NCBI GenBank assembly: GCA_947448495.1
Contig: CANFNX010000009.1
Coordinates: 1-36,361 of the forward strand
DNA length: 36,361 nt
Reading direction: 5' to 3'
DNA from: Bacteriovoracaceae bacterium
GTDB taxonomy: Bacteria > Bdellovibrionota > Bacteriovoracia > Bacteriovoracales > Bacteriovoracaceae
Below, piece by piece: positions 8,595 through 15,537 of the stretch. The stretch's first letter is position 1. Each line of letters opens with the position of its first letter. The notes beneath the pieces were generated by a model, which searched no databases, was not told the DNA's origin, and was given only the letters and a program-made list of their open reading frames with translations. A program made the translations under genes and the position numbers.

Positions 8595-9176
8595 CTAAGG
8601 TCTCTCTTGATACTGAGCATAAAGAGCGACTTTTTCTAGTGCCATTTTCATCGCCTGGTTCATCGGATAACGATTTTGAATAAGAGCAGGGTCCAATTGA
8701 GCTAGGCGATAGGACCAGGTGACAAGCATTGGAGTGTTTTCCTCCGTTGCTTGCTTTCCACGCTCCTCAGAGAGTTCAGGATACTTCTCCCGGATATACT
8801 TACAAATAGAGAGTGTAGCCTCTCTATATTTGTTGAAATGACCAGCGACTCCAAACATGCGACAAAGTGAGGGGCGATTTTGATAGTCGCCGCACTGGCC
8901 TTTAGAGTGATCTGGGGAGTGAGATTCAAAGAGTAAACAAAAGTCCTGGGCCGGATCTTCTAACTTCTCAAGCCAGTACTCCAGCTTATTTTCATCGAAC
9001 ATTTTAAGGGCAAAGGGGAGCATTTCTAAAACAGACGCTTCTACTTCGGGATTATGACAACACTTCCCACATCCTTCTAGGCAGTGTAAACCAGTGGCTT
9101 TTTGATAATCTGAGAAGCAATTCGACATTTCTTGATAAATATTTTGCAGATTTTCGGAAAATTCTCTTATATTCAT
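8595..9176 (-). CDS. YkgJ-type zinc/iron-chelating cysteine-cluster protein
   Basis: A 193-residue cytoplasmic protein with the YkgJ family (CxxxCxxCC) pattern: C32, C36, C39 and C40 in LHCLEGCGKCC, then C80, C95 and C105, the last in RPSLCRMFG. Members of this family bind zinc or an iron centre; few have known jobs. The start is uncertain: there is no clear Shine-Dalgarno sequence, and the start codon is only five bases from the divergent methyltransferase start codon at 9182. It appears to be the first gene of the minus-strand run that continues with the secreted unknown, endA and the ceramidase-like gene. Confidence 0.85.
   Translation of the reverse strand: MNIREFSENLQNIYQEMSNCFSDYQKATGLHCLEGCGKCCHNPEVEASVLEMLPFALKMFDENKLEYWLEKLEDPAQDFCLLFESHSPDHSKGQCGDYQNRPSLCRMFGVAGHFNKYREATLSICKYIREKYPELSEERGKQATEENTPMLVTWSYRLAQLDPALIQNRYPMNQAMKMALEKVALYAQYQERP
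9168..9173 (+). promoter_or_regulatory. Candidate -10 box placing the transcript start at the methyltransferase ATG
   Basis: TATATT ends eight bases before the ATG at 9182. No Shine-Dalgarno sequence lies upstream, and a partial -35 (TTGCAG, 9144-9149) is 18 bases further up. The box lies inside the first codons of the divergent gene. A leaderless or nearly leaderless mRNA is predicted. Confidence 0.4.
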
Positions 9177-9181
9177 GGTTA

Positions 9182-10090
9182 ATGTCTCATTTTTATTTTT
9201 CGCTTACTAATCCGGAAGTTGAATTGCTCCTTAAAAAGGAGATGTCTATCGGCTATCCGAACCTCAAGCTGAGCTATTCTAGACCGGGTTTCCTTACATT
9301 TAAAGCTGAGAATTCGGTTCTCTTTAATCCATGGATGAGTCGATTATCGGGAATTTGTTTGGGAAAAAAAACGCTAGGCGAGCTTTCATCTCTTTCTAAG
9401 GCCTGGTTGTGGAAGCGTCTCGATTCATTTACCGCCCCAGATGAACTCGTCGCACTCAGTGAAAAATCCTTATTTAAAATAGGGGAGAAAGTCACGCTGA
9501 TCATGATGGTAGGGGAAAATGAGTATTGGTTAGGAGAATATATTCTTAAGAGGTCTCATTTTCAAACTCCTGGAGAAGAGAGTTCAATACAAAAGAGAGA
9601 AGTCCCTTCTCGCGCCTATTATAAAATCGCTGAGGCCTATGAAGCCTTTGACCTCCCAATGGATTACGAGGAAAAAGTTTTAGAACTTGGATCTGCTCCA
9701 GGTGGTGCCTCACTGTTTCTTTTGGATCAGGAGCTTAAAGTCATTGGAGTTGATCCGGCAGAAATGGATAAATCCATTCTCGCAAAAAGAAATTTTAAGC
9801 ATATCCGCAAACCCTTTGAAACCTTAAACGCTGAAAATTTTCAAGAAGATATTGATTGGATCGTGAGTGATGTGAATCTTCCGCCAACGGTGGTTGTGAA
9901 AGAAGTTGAACGCTTTTTAACCTTTCTTGAGCCACGTGGGTTGGTCTTAACCTTGAAACTAAATCAGGATCGCTATCTAAGAATGCTAAAGCCTATCGTT
10001 GAGTCTTTTAGAAAAAAAGGATTCACCCAAGTCGAGCTCAAATATCTCCCATCCCATCGTCAGGAAATAGCTCTCATTGCTCTACGCTAA
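9182..10090 (+). CDS. FtsJ/RlmM-like SAM-dependent RNA methyltransferase
   Basis: 302 residues. The N-terminal 130 residues resemble the RNA-binding part of RlmM-type enzymes; the C-terminal part is a Rossmann methyltransferase of the RrmJ/FtsJ type. SAM-binding motif I is VLELGSAPGGASLFL (166-180). The K-D-K-E tetrad of 2'-O-methyltransferases can be placed at K148 (SRAYYK), D230 (VSDVNLPP), K259 (LTLKL) and E295 (RQEIALI). RlmM in E. coli 2'-O-methylates C2498 of 23S rRNA; this protein is shorter and the target is unproven. I keep the ATG at 9182 because the family-like opening FYFSLTNPEVELLLKKE starts there. There is no ribosome binding site. Confidence 0.85.
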   Translation: MSHFYFSLTNPEVELLLKKEMSIGYPNLKLSYSRPGFLTFKAENSVLFNPWMSRLSGICLGKKTLGELSSLSKAWLWKRLDSFTAPDELVALSEKSLFKIGEKVTLIMMVGENEYWLGEYILKRSHFQTPGEESSIQKREVPSRAYYKIAEAYEAFDLPMDYEEKVLELGSAPGGASLFLLDQELKVIGVDPAEMDKSILAKRNFKHIRKPFETLNAENFQEDIDWIVSDVNLPPTVVVKEVERFLTFLEPRGLVLTLKLNQDRYLRMLKPIVESFRKKGFTQVELKYLPSHRQEIALIALR

Positions 10091-10091
10091 T

Positions 10092-10844
10092 TTATTCGCA
10101 ATTGGCCAAGTGCTCAGTGAGTGATTTCCAAGTATAGGACTGAAGTCCCATCACCGCTTTTCCATCACGATAAAATCCCCAGGCCATGGTGGCGATAGTG
10201 GCATTGGCAGCTGCATCGGCCCAAGTACGCGCCTGGGCAGAATTCACTTCTTCGTTAAGTCCATGAACCCTGGCGACGAGATTTTGGCCGGTATTCGTGA
10301 CACTAAAAGTATTGGTGGCCGCATTGGTAAAGAAGTGATCTGTCACCCCTTTCTTTTTGGACAGATTTGGGTTTGCAGTTGGTCTCACAATGATCTTCAG
10401 TTGATTGGGAATTTGAACGATTTCTTCTATTTTGACCCAATAGGATCTTAGTGTCGGATCCATTGGTAACTTAATTTGGATGAGATCACCAAGCTTTGCT
10501 GAGCGATAAACCTTATACCCATTGGCATCATGAAGAACAAAATCTTGTCCTGGCAAAGTGATGATATTTTCAAAATTGTTCACGTTTAAAAGTTTTTTTG
10601 AAGCTCGCTGAAATATTTCCTGCTTGGTGGATTCTGATTTATGAGACAAATCACAACTGGTAGATGAATTCGATTCCATCCTGGAACTTGCAGAACCAGA
10701 TAACTCAAGGGCAGAGATCTCTTCAAAGGTATAAGAGTCTGTCACAAGTTCAATTTCTTCTAAGCTTGATTTGGCGAGGATCCCTTGTGAAAAGCTCAAT
10801 AAGAGTGCTGCTACTGCTATGGGGTGGGTGAAAGTTAGTTTCAT
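10092..10844 (-). CDS. Secreted protein of unknown function
   Basis: No family recognised. The 250-residue product has a signal peptide (MKLTFTHPIAVAALLLSFSQ, cleavage probably after LAK), a serine-rich segment around residues 45-65, and a C-terminal globular region with two tryptophans in its last 40 residues and a final NCE. Two cysteines in the mature protein could pair. The ATG at 10844 is preferred because AAAAGGA lies upstream; an in-frame ATG at 10877 would add 11 residues in front of the signal peptide. The ribosome binding site sits in the loop of a perfect 9-bp inverted repeat. It is downstream of two other secreted unknowns on the same strand. Confidence 0.75.
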   Translation of the reverse strand: MKLTFTHPIAVAALLLSFSQGILAKSSLEEIELVTDSYTFEEISALELSGSASSRMESNSSTSCDLSHKSESTKQEIFQRASKKLLNVNNFENIITLPGQDFVLHDANGYKVYRSAKLGDLIQIKLPMDPTLRSYWVKIEEIVQIPNQLKIIVRPTANPNLSKKKGVTDHFFTNAATNTFSVTNTGQNLVARVHGLNEEVNSAQARTWADAAANATIATMAWGFYRDGKAVMGLQSYTWKSLTEHLANCE

Positions 10845-10877
10845 ATGAGAGATTCCTTTTTGTAGATCATCTCTCAT
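10845..10877 (-). promoter_or_regulatory. Stem-loop presenting the ribosome binding site in its loop
   Basis: On the minus strand ATGAGAGAT (10877-10869) pairs exactly with ATCTCTCAT (10853-10845). The 15-base loop contains AAAAAGGA, and the ATG at 10844 follows the stem directly. A 9-bp perfect stem placed exactly around a ribosome binding site is unlikely to be chance and may tune translation, for example as a protein or thermosensor site. Confidence 0.5.
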
Positions 10878-10945
10878 GTCCAGGCCGTGGGGGGCGCTTC
10901 AGGTATAATTTCCAGGGGTGTCAAAAGATTTTACGATTCTTGAAG

Positions 10946-11248
10946 CTATTGACCCATCTTTTTTCTGGCCTGACATTCCTCTAGAGTCTTTTTGCCAGTG
11001 ATTTTCATCTCTTGAATCAAGCGATCACCTTCTTCTCTATGAGCTTTTTTGAGAGCGTCATAGCTTGCAAGACTTTCCTTGGTAAAGTTTTGTCCAAGCC
11101 TTGGGGCCTTGTCAGCGTGAGCACTTAACTTTTGCTCATAACTTTTAAAGTGAGCATCGACAAGATGTGAGCATTCGTCAGCGATCGCTCCATTTGAAAA
11201 GAGCACCGAGAGAATAGACATTTTAATAAAAAGTTTGAATGACTTCAT
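10946..11248 (-). CDS. Small secreted protein of unknown function
   Basis: A 100-residue protein with a signal peptide (MKSFKLFIKMSILSVLFSNG, cleavage near AIADE). The mature part is short, charged and predicted helical, with two cysteines (in ECSHLV and ECQARKK) near its ends that could form one disulfide. The start at 11248 is chosen for the signal peptide; the upstream GGGCGT is a weak ribosome binding site, and the gene follows the 237-residue gene by only seven bases, so coupling is likely. No family recognised. Confidence 0.7.
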   Translation of the reverse strand: MKSFKLFIKMSILSVLFSNGAIADECSHLVDAHFKSYEQKLSAHADKAPRLGQNFTKESLASYDALKKAHREEGDRLIQEMKITGKKTLEECQARKKMGQ

Positions 11249-11255
11249 ACGCCCA

Positions 11256-11969
11256 TTACATCTGCTGAATTGTACCGTTTCCATCAATGAAGAGACTCAT
11301 GTTATTTTTGTCTTCTTTAATCACTGTTGAAACAGAGTAACTCAGAACAAGTGTGGCGCCTGCTACAGGCTCTTCGTCTGTACCAACATTGGTTAGACCA
11401 ACGAGGGCCATTTTTGCATTAAAGGTGTAACCCCAAGCGACGGTGATTTTTTCTGGCACGATCTGGGCATTGGTAATGTAGGCCCCTTTGCCCTCAAATT
11501 TCCCACCATAGCTCATGTTCACGTTGTAAGTAAAGGCCACAACTTCTGAACCGTAACCATTTTTGTAGCTGACTTTAAATTTTGTAAATTTTGGGGACTT
11601 CCAGTTGGCCAATTTCATCGGAGTAATATCCTGGCCATATTTCGTTTCTAAAGGAAGAACTGAGATGGGGGCATAGCTCGTGTTGATGACTGGTTTGCCG
11701 GCCTCAACAATTTTATAGATTTCTTTTCCGAAAGCGATGATTTCACGAGCAATAGAGATCACGTCTCCAATTTCAGTACCTGGACCTTGCTTCACATAGT
11801 TTTTCATGGGCAGAGATTTTTCTGAAAATTCGTAGTCATCAGAGCTATCGACGACTTCAACTACGATGTCTGAGATTTGATAGTAGGGATCAAGGGACTC
11901 AGGGAGGAGTTCAGCATGGGCGAGGAAACTTGTGAAAACGAATGGTATTAGGATGGCCAATTTGCGCAT
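11256..11969 (-). CDS. Secreted protein of unknown function
   Basis: A 237-residue exported protein starting MRKLAILIPFVFTSFLAHAE, a typical signal peptide. The ATG at 11969 is preferred over the GTG at 11975 because GGGAG is correctly spaced only for the ATG. The mature protein is rich in beta-forming residues and ends with a GNGTIQQM tail; a helical stretch (IGDVISIAREIIAFGKEIYK) sits near the middle. There are no cysteines in the mature part. It heads a three-gene minus-strand cluster of secreted unknowns (11969 to 10092). No family recognised. Confidence 0.75.
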   Translation of the reverse strand: MRKLAILIPFVFTSFLAHAELLPESLDPYYQISDIVVEVVDSSDDYEFSEKSLPMKNYVKQGPGTEIGDVISIAREIIAFGKEIYKIVEAGKPVINTSYAPISVLPLETKYGQDITPMKLANWKSPKFTKFKVSYKNGYGSEVVAFTYNVNMSYGGKFEGKGAYITNAQIVPEKITVAWGYTFNAKMALVGLTNVGTDEEPVAGATLVLSYSVSTVIKEDKNNMSLFIDGNGTIQQM

Positions 11970-11981
11970 ATACACTCCCTG

Positions 11982-12011
11982 TAAGACAAATATGCCAATT
12001 ATTTTGTCTTA
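11982..12011. repeat. Perfect 9-bp inverted repeat upstream of a secreted-protein gene
   Basis: TAAGACAAA (11982-11990) and TTTGTCTTA (12003-12011) form a perfect dyad with a 12-base centre. It ends 13 bases upstream of the ATG at 11969, just before the GGGAG site, so it could be a repressor operator or an mRNA hairpin. No T-run follows, which argues against a terminator. Confidence 0.5.
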
Positions 12012-12033
12012 GCGCGCAAGGAGCTGGCCAAAT

Positions 12034-12050
12034 AAAATCTCTTAAAGATT
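12034..12050 (-). terminator. Weak candidate terminator after the FAD oxidase gene
   Basis: Read on the minus strand, AATCT-TTAAG-AGATT is followed by TTATTT, about 15 bases beyond the oxidase stop. The stem is only five A/T-rich pairs, so it is a weak candidate. It is the only hairpin I see between the oxidase and the next gene's inverted repeat. Confidence 0.3.
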
Positions 12051-12064
12051 CTGACATCCAAGCC

Positions 12065-13402
12065 TTAAGGGGTCTCAGCTGCCCCCATGAACCCCTGGGG
12101 AAAGAACTGGCCGAAGGGGTCGTGCTCTTTTTTTAGATCTGCAAAAAGATTTAACTGGTGAGGCCCATGGAATTTTTTAATGTACTTCTGCTTAATGAGA
12201 CCGATTCCATGCTCAGCAAAAGGGGACCCGTGCCATTCATAAACTTGGTTATAAAGCTCTTGGAACATGTCTAAGCATTTTGAGGTCTCTTCTTTGGATG
12301 GCATGTAATTGTAATGAAGGTGAGCATCTCCAAAGTGGCCAAAGAGGCAATAGCGCACACCGATTTGAGAGGCCTTGCGGTAGAAATTTAAGAGATCGGT
12401 AAATTTGTCTGCGCTCACTTGACAGTCAGTTCCCACTTTAACCACTCCCATGCGCGAGTTCTCTTCAAAAATGGCGCGAGGAACTCCGGCCCGAACATGG
12501 TGAAATTTATTTTCAGCGATCTCAAAAACTTGATCTGCACCGACATGTTGAAGATGACATAAAACATTGCCATAGATTTCTTCGAAGCGATCTGATTTGA
12601 CTTCTAAGAAGATCACATCGTTATTATTTCCCAGACGTTCATCTGGTTTCAGATAGTTCATGCAATTAGCATCTAAAAGCTCGCACGACATAATGGCGTC
12701 ACGCTTATTTTGAACCGCCTTAAAAATTTCCATGTGAGCTTCATAGTTTTGCTCCCAGCGAGGAAGCAACATAAAGACGTAAGTGAGGTCGTAGTTTTCT
12801 ACCGTTTCGATTTCCACTTCTGTCACAATGCCCATCTGACCTTCTGTACCGATCATAAGGTCAATCGCCTTTTCAAACCGCGGGTAGGGGGCATTTTTAA
12901 AGTTTTTATAAAAATTAAAATCCTGCTGATACGAGTCCAGATGATGAGATGAAGTTGAAAAGTTCTGATCTCGTTTGAGTTCTTTTTCTTCACCATTGTA
13001 GTTTAAGTATTTAAGTGAGACGACCTGGGTGCGCATATTGCCAAATCCAAAACAACGCTCGCCAGTACAGGAGGTCGCAATTCCTGCGGTAATCAAGGCC
13101 AATTGCTCTGTTGGGGAAGTTTTAAGGTTGCGTCCTTTTGCTCTTAAGAATTTTTTTGCCTCTTCCCAAGAAACCCCACCTTTTAAAACGAGATTTCCAT
13201 TGGCCTTCAGTTCCATCGAAGGAGGAAGTTTACTCAGGTCGCAAAGAAAATAATCTCCTTTTGACCAAGGGAGTAAGCTTTCGATTTTATCATAGGGGAT
13301 CACAGTAGAAGTTTTAGAAGAAAAATAAAAACTCGGTTGATGAGTTTTGAGGTGACTGATAAGGTCTTCAGAGGAATAAAATGTTTTTGAAATAAAGGCC
13401 AT
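12065..13402 (-). CDS. FAD-linked oxidase/dehydrogenase of the GlcD/D-lactate dehydrogenase type
   Basis: 445 residues in two parts. The N-terminal FAD-binding domain (about 1-205) shows LVLKGGVSW, TAGIATSCTGERCFGFGNM and IGTEGQMGIVTEVEIE (184-199). The C-terminal FAD-linked oxidase domain (about 210-445) carries GHFGDAHLHYNYMP at 355-368 and AEHGIGLIKQKY near 397, the conserved active-site histidines of this superfamily. Likely substrates are 2-hydroxyacids such as D-lactate or glycolate, but the sequence alone does not fix this. GTGAG precedes the ATG. It lies divergent to the CoA-binding gene and upstream of the secreted-protein cluster, with no obvious functional link. Confidence 0.85.
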   Translation of the reverse strand: MAFISKTFYSSEDLISHLKTHQPSFYFSSKTSTVIPYDKIESLLPWSKGDYFLCDLSKLPPSMELKANGNLVLKGGVSWEEAKKFLRAKGRNLKTSPTEQLALITAGIATSCTGERCFGFGNMRTQVVSLKYLNYNGEEKELKRDQNFSTSSHHLDSYQQDFNFYKNFKNAPYPRFEKAIDLMIGTEGQMGIVTEVEIETVENYDLTYVFMLLPRWEQNYEAHMEIFKAVQNKRDAIMSCELLDANCMNYLKPDERLGNNNDVIFLEVKSDRFEEIYGNVLCHLQHVGADQVFEIAENKFHHVRAGVPRAIFEENSRMGVVKVGTDCQVSADKFTDLLNFYRKASQIGVRYCLFGHFGDAHLHYNYMPSKEETSKCLDMFQELYNQVYEWHGSPFAEHGIGLIKQKYIKKFHGPHQLNLFADLKKEHDPFGQFFPQGFMGAAETP

Positions 13403-13455
13403 AAACGCTCACTTTTTAGTTGAGATTATTTTAGCCTTTTTTTTTAGGAGAGGCC

Positions 13456-13827
13456 ATGGAAGTTGTCGCAGTCTTGGGTGCATCAAGTGATCCTAATCGT
13501 TACTCGTATAAGGCGATCGAGCTTTTGAAGCAGTATGGGCATAAACCTTTGGCCATTCATCCACGTGAGAGCGAGGTTCTAGGGCTGATAGTTTTTTCTG
13601 AAATTAAACAGCTGACCCAGCAAGGTCTTAAAGTCGATACACTCACCATGTATGTTAATCCTGCCTTATCGTCGAAATATCAGCAGGACATACTAGATTT
13701 AAACCCAACGAGAGTGATTTTTAATCCTGGTTCTGAGAACCCACTTCTTGAAGCTGCCCTGAAAGAAAAGGGAATTAAAGTAGAAGAAGCCTGTACACTG
13801 GTGCTGCTCAGAACCGGTCAGTTTTAA
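13456..13827 (+). CDS. CoA-binding domain protein (YccU/CoA_binding_2 family)
   Basis: A 123-residue single Rossmann-like domain. The opening VVAVLGASSDPNRYSYKAI contains the glycine-rich nucleotide loop of the CoA_binding_2 family, followed by LAIHPRESEVLG and a late VIFNPGSENPLL motif (family form: PG-x-x-N). Family members bind CoA; their physiological role is mostly unknown. A strong AGGAGAGG site supports the start. Its last four bases overlap the 5'-nucleotidase stop codon on the other strand. Confidence 0.88.
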   Translation: MEVVAVLGASSDPNRYSYKAIELLKQYGHKPLAIHPRESEVLGLIVFSEIKQLTQQGLKVDTLTMYVNPALSSKYQQDILDLNPTRVIFNPGSENPLLEAALKEKGIKVEEACTLVLLRTGQF

Positions 13828-15374
13828 TTTTCTAAGCAGCGTAGGGGAGAGTTTTTGGCAATGTAGTTTTCAAAAAGAGGCCAAAAATGCGAATTAGGAA
13901 TTTCCTCTGAGTGTCTTAGCAATAGATCCCTTATAAGTGGAGAAAATTTTCCAATGGCAAAGGGAATCTCTGTTGGCATTCCTACAGTGTAAAACTTCAG
14001 ATTATCGATTTTTTGACCATTCACAAGGGCATGTTCGGCCTTATGGAGCTTGTTAATAAATTTTGAAAGAGTTCCTTTTGATTGGTTAAGAACAGAAGCC
14101 CCATCAATAGTCGCATCTAGAGGATGATTTCCAGATCCCAAATATTTTAAAACTTGATTGAGGACCAGTCCCGAAATTTTGGCCTTGGAAATATTCCATC
14201 CTGCATCCCCCCACTTTCGAAAATGGGGAAAATTATCAATCAGATCACCAAAGTGAATGTCTCCGGCAGGTATTTCTTCGCCTTGAAAAATGTCCAACTG
14301 AAGACCGAGGTCCGCTCCAGCAGTCTCACGAGTGAGGCGAGCAATGTGGTGGGACCAGCAAGATTGAGGCTCCCTTACATTTCCTTCATAAAGTCCGGTT
14401 AATTTGATTTCAGAAAAACCAATCACTTCATCCCAGCGTCGATTAAAATAATGCTCACGATTCACCTGAGCATCATCCACAAATTGCTTTACTGTTTTAT
14501 CCTGAGAAATGTCTCCAGCAACGTCGTATAGGCGGTAATCGATGAGCTTATACTCGCCCTGTCCAAGCACATCAACAATTAGTGATCCTACAGCAAGACC
14601 ATGGGCACCTGTTTGAAGAACAGGGATAATTTCACCCTTTTTATTTTGGGTCATTTTCGGAACATCAAGTCTTGTGTGCGAGTGTCCGCCGACCACAATA
14701 TCAATATCACTTGATTGGGACACAAGGTTCATGTCTTCATCTAGCCCAATGTGGGTGAGAGCAACGAGGAGATCCACTTTTTCTTTTTTGCTTTTTTTCT
14801 CAATCGCGAGTCCATGCTTAATCGAATTTCCTATAAAGCCATTCGGGAGCAGGGAGTACTGAAAATGAATTTCCGGAGTTGTTAGTCCAAAAACACGAAT
14901 TTTCATGCCATCGAGGTTGAAGTCAACTGAATCCAGAACCTTCTTTTGAAGGCCCATAAAAATCTTGCCTTCCATGTTTGCTGAAAGGATTTTAGATCTC
15001 ATATTGGCCTGAGCAATTTGATGGCTAAGCTCTTTTCCACCAAGAATGAAATCATGGTTGCCGATGACTGTGGCATCGACTCCAAGCAAATCAAGTGCAC
15101 GAAGCGAGTCCACACCATTATTGGAAAAATAATAACTAGAACCTTCACCAAAATCACCCGCATCAAAAACGAAAGATTTGATTCCTTTGGCGGCAGCATC
15201 CGATCGAATTTGATCGATGACAGTTTTTATTTTGGCGTACCCACCTTTTCCGGATCGAGATCCCTGAAAGAAAGAATGAAGATCATTGGTATGAATAATT
15301 TGCATTAACTTGGCAAAAGAGGGAAAGCTCATCCCTATTGAGAGAACAATTGCAGCAAGTTTGACGTACTTCAT
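13824..15374 (-). CDS. Periplasmic 5'-nucleotidase / cyclic phosphodiesterase (UshA-CpdB type)
   Basis: 516 residues from the ATG at 15374, which opens with a signal peptide ending at SFAK. A longer frame to 15497 would bury the signal. The metallophosphoesterase motifs are in order: HTNDLH (28-33; D31, H33), FDAGDFG (D71), IGNHDF (N106, H107), an ALTHIG motif and GGHSHTR. The C-terminal 5'-nucleotidase domain follows, with GDIHFGDLIDNFPHF. Such enzymes release nucleosides and phosphate from nucleotides in the periplasm, plausibly to salvage prey nucleotides. Near the start only AAAGAG serves as a weak ribosome binding site. Confidence 0.9.
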   Translation of the reverse strand: MKYVKLAAIVLSIGMSFPSFAKLMQIIHTNDLHSFFQGSRSGKGGYAKIKTVIDQIRSDAAAKGIKSFVFDAGDFGEGSSYYFSNNGVDSLRALDLLGVDATVIGNHDFILGGKELSHQIAQANMRSKILSANMEGKIFMGLQKKVLDSVDFNLDGMKIRVFGLTTPEIHFQYSLLPNGFIGNSIKHGLAIEKKSKKEKVDLLVALTHIGLDEDMNLVSQSSDIDIVVGGHSHTRLDVPKMTQNKKGEIIPVLQTGAHGLAVGSLIVDVLGQGEYKLIDYRLYDVAGDISQDKTVKQFVDDAQVNREHYFNRRWDEVIGFSEIKLTGLYEGNVREPQSCWSHHIARLTRETAGADLGLQLDIFQGEEIPAGDIHFGDLIDNFPHFRKWGDAGWNISKAKISGLVLNQVLKYLGSGNHPLDATIDGASVLNQSKGTLSKFINKLHKAEHALVNGQKIDNLKFYTVGMPTEIPFAIGKFSPLIRDLLLRHSEEIPNSHFWPLFENYIAKNSPLRCLEN

Positions 15375-15500
15375 GGCGGCTCTTTGTGGAAAAAGGATCA
15401 GAATTGACCCTCTCTTAATTAGAAAACATCTTTGGATTCTTGGGTATGATGTAAATTTTTCCCCTGTTCGAAGATTCGAAAGAACACCACCGCTCAACTA

Positions 15501-15530
15501 TTGACTCTGGCCACTTGCATTGGGTACATT
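15501..15530 (+). promoter_or_regulatory. Sigma-70-like promoter for the U32 gene, predicting a leaderless mRNA
   Basis: TTGACT (15501-15506), an 18-base spacer and TACATT (15525-15530). Seven bases separate the -10 from the ATG at 15538, so transcription is expected to start at or next to the start codon. No Shine-Dalgarno sequence is present. Confidence 0.5.
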
Positions 15531-15537
15531 GCGCTTT

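Noticed and set aside
10902..10924. Consensus-like TTGACA (minus, 10924-10919) with TATACC, and a TATAAT on the plus strand at 10904-10909
   Set aside because: The minus spacer is only 11 bases, too short for a sigma-70 promoter; the plus TATAAT has no -35 or TGn and drives no gene.
15520..15537. In-frame TTG start six codons before the U32 ATG
   Set aside because: The family begins at the ATG 15538 motif, there is no ribosome binding site for the TTG, and the -10 box overlaps these codons.
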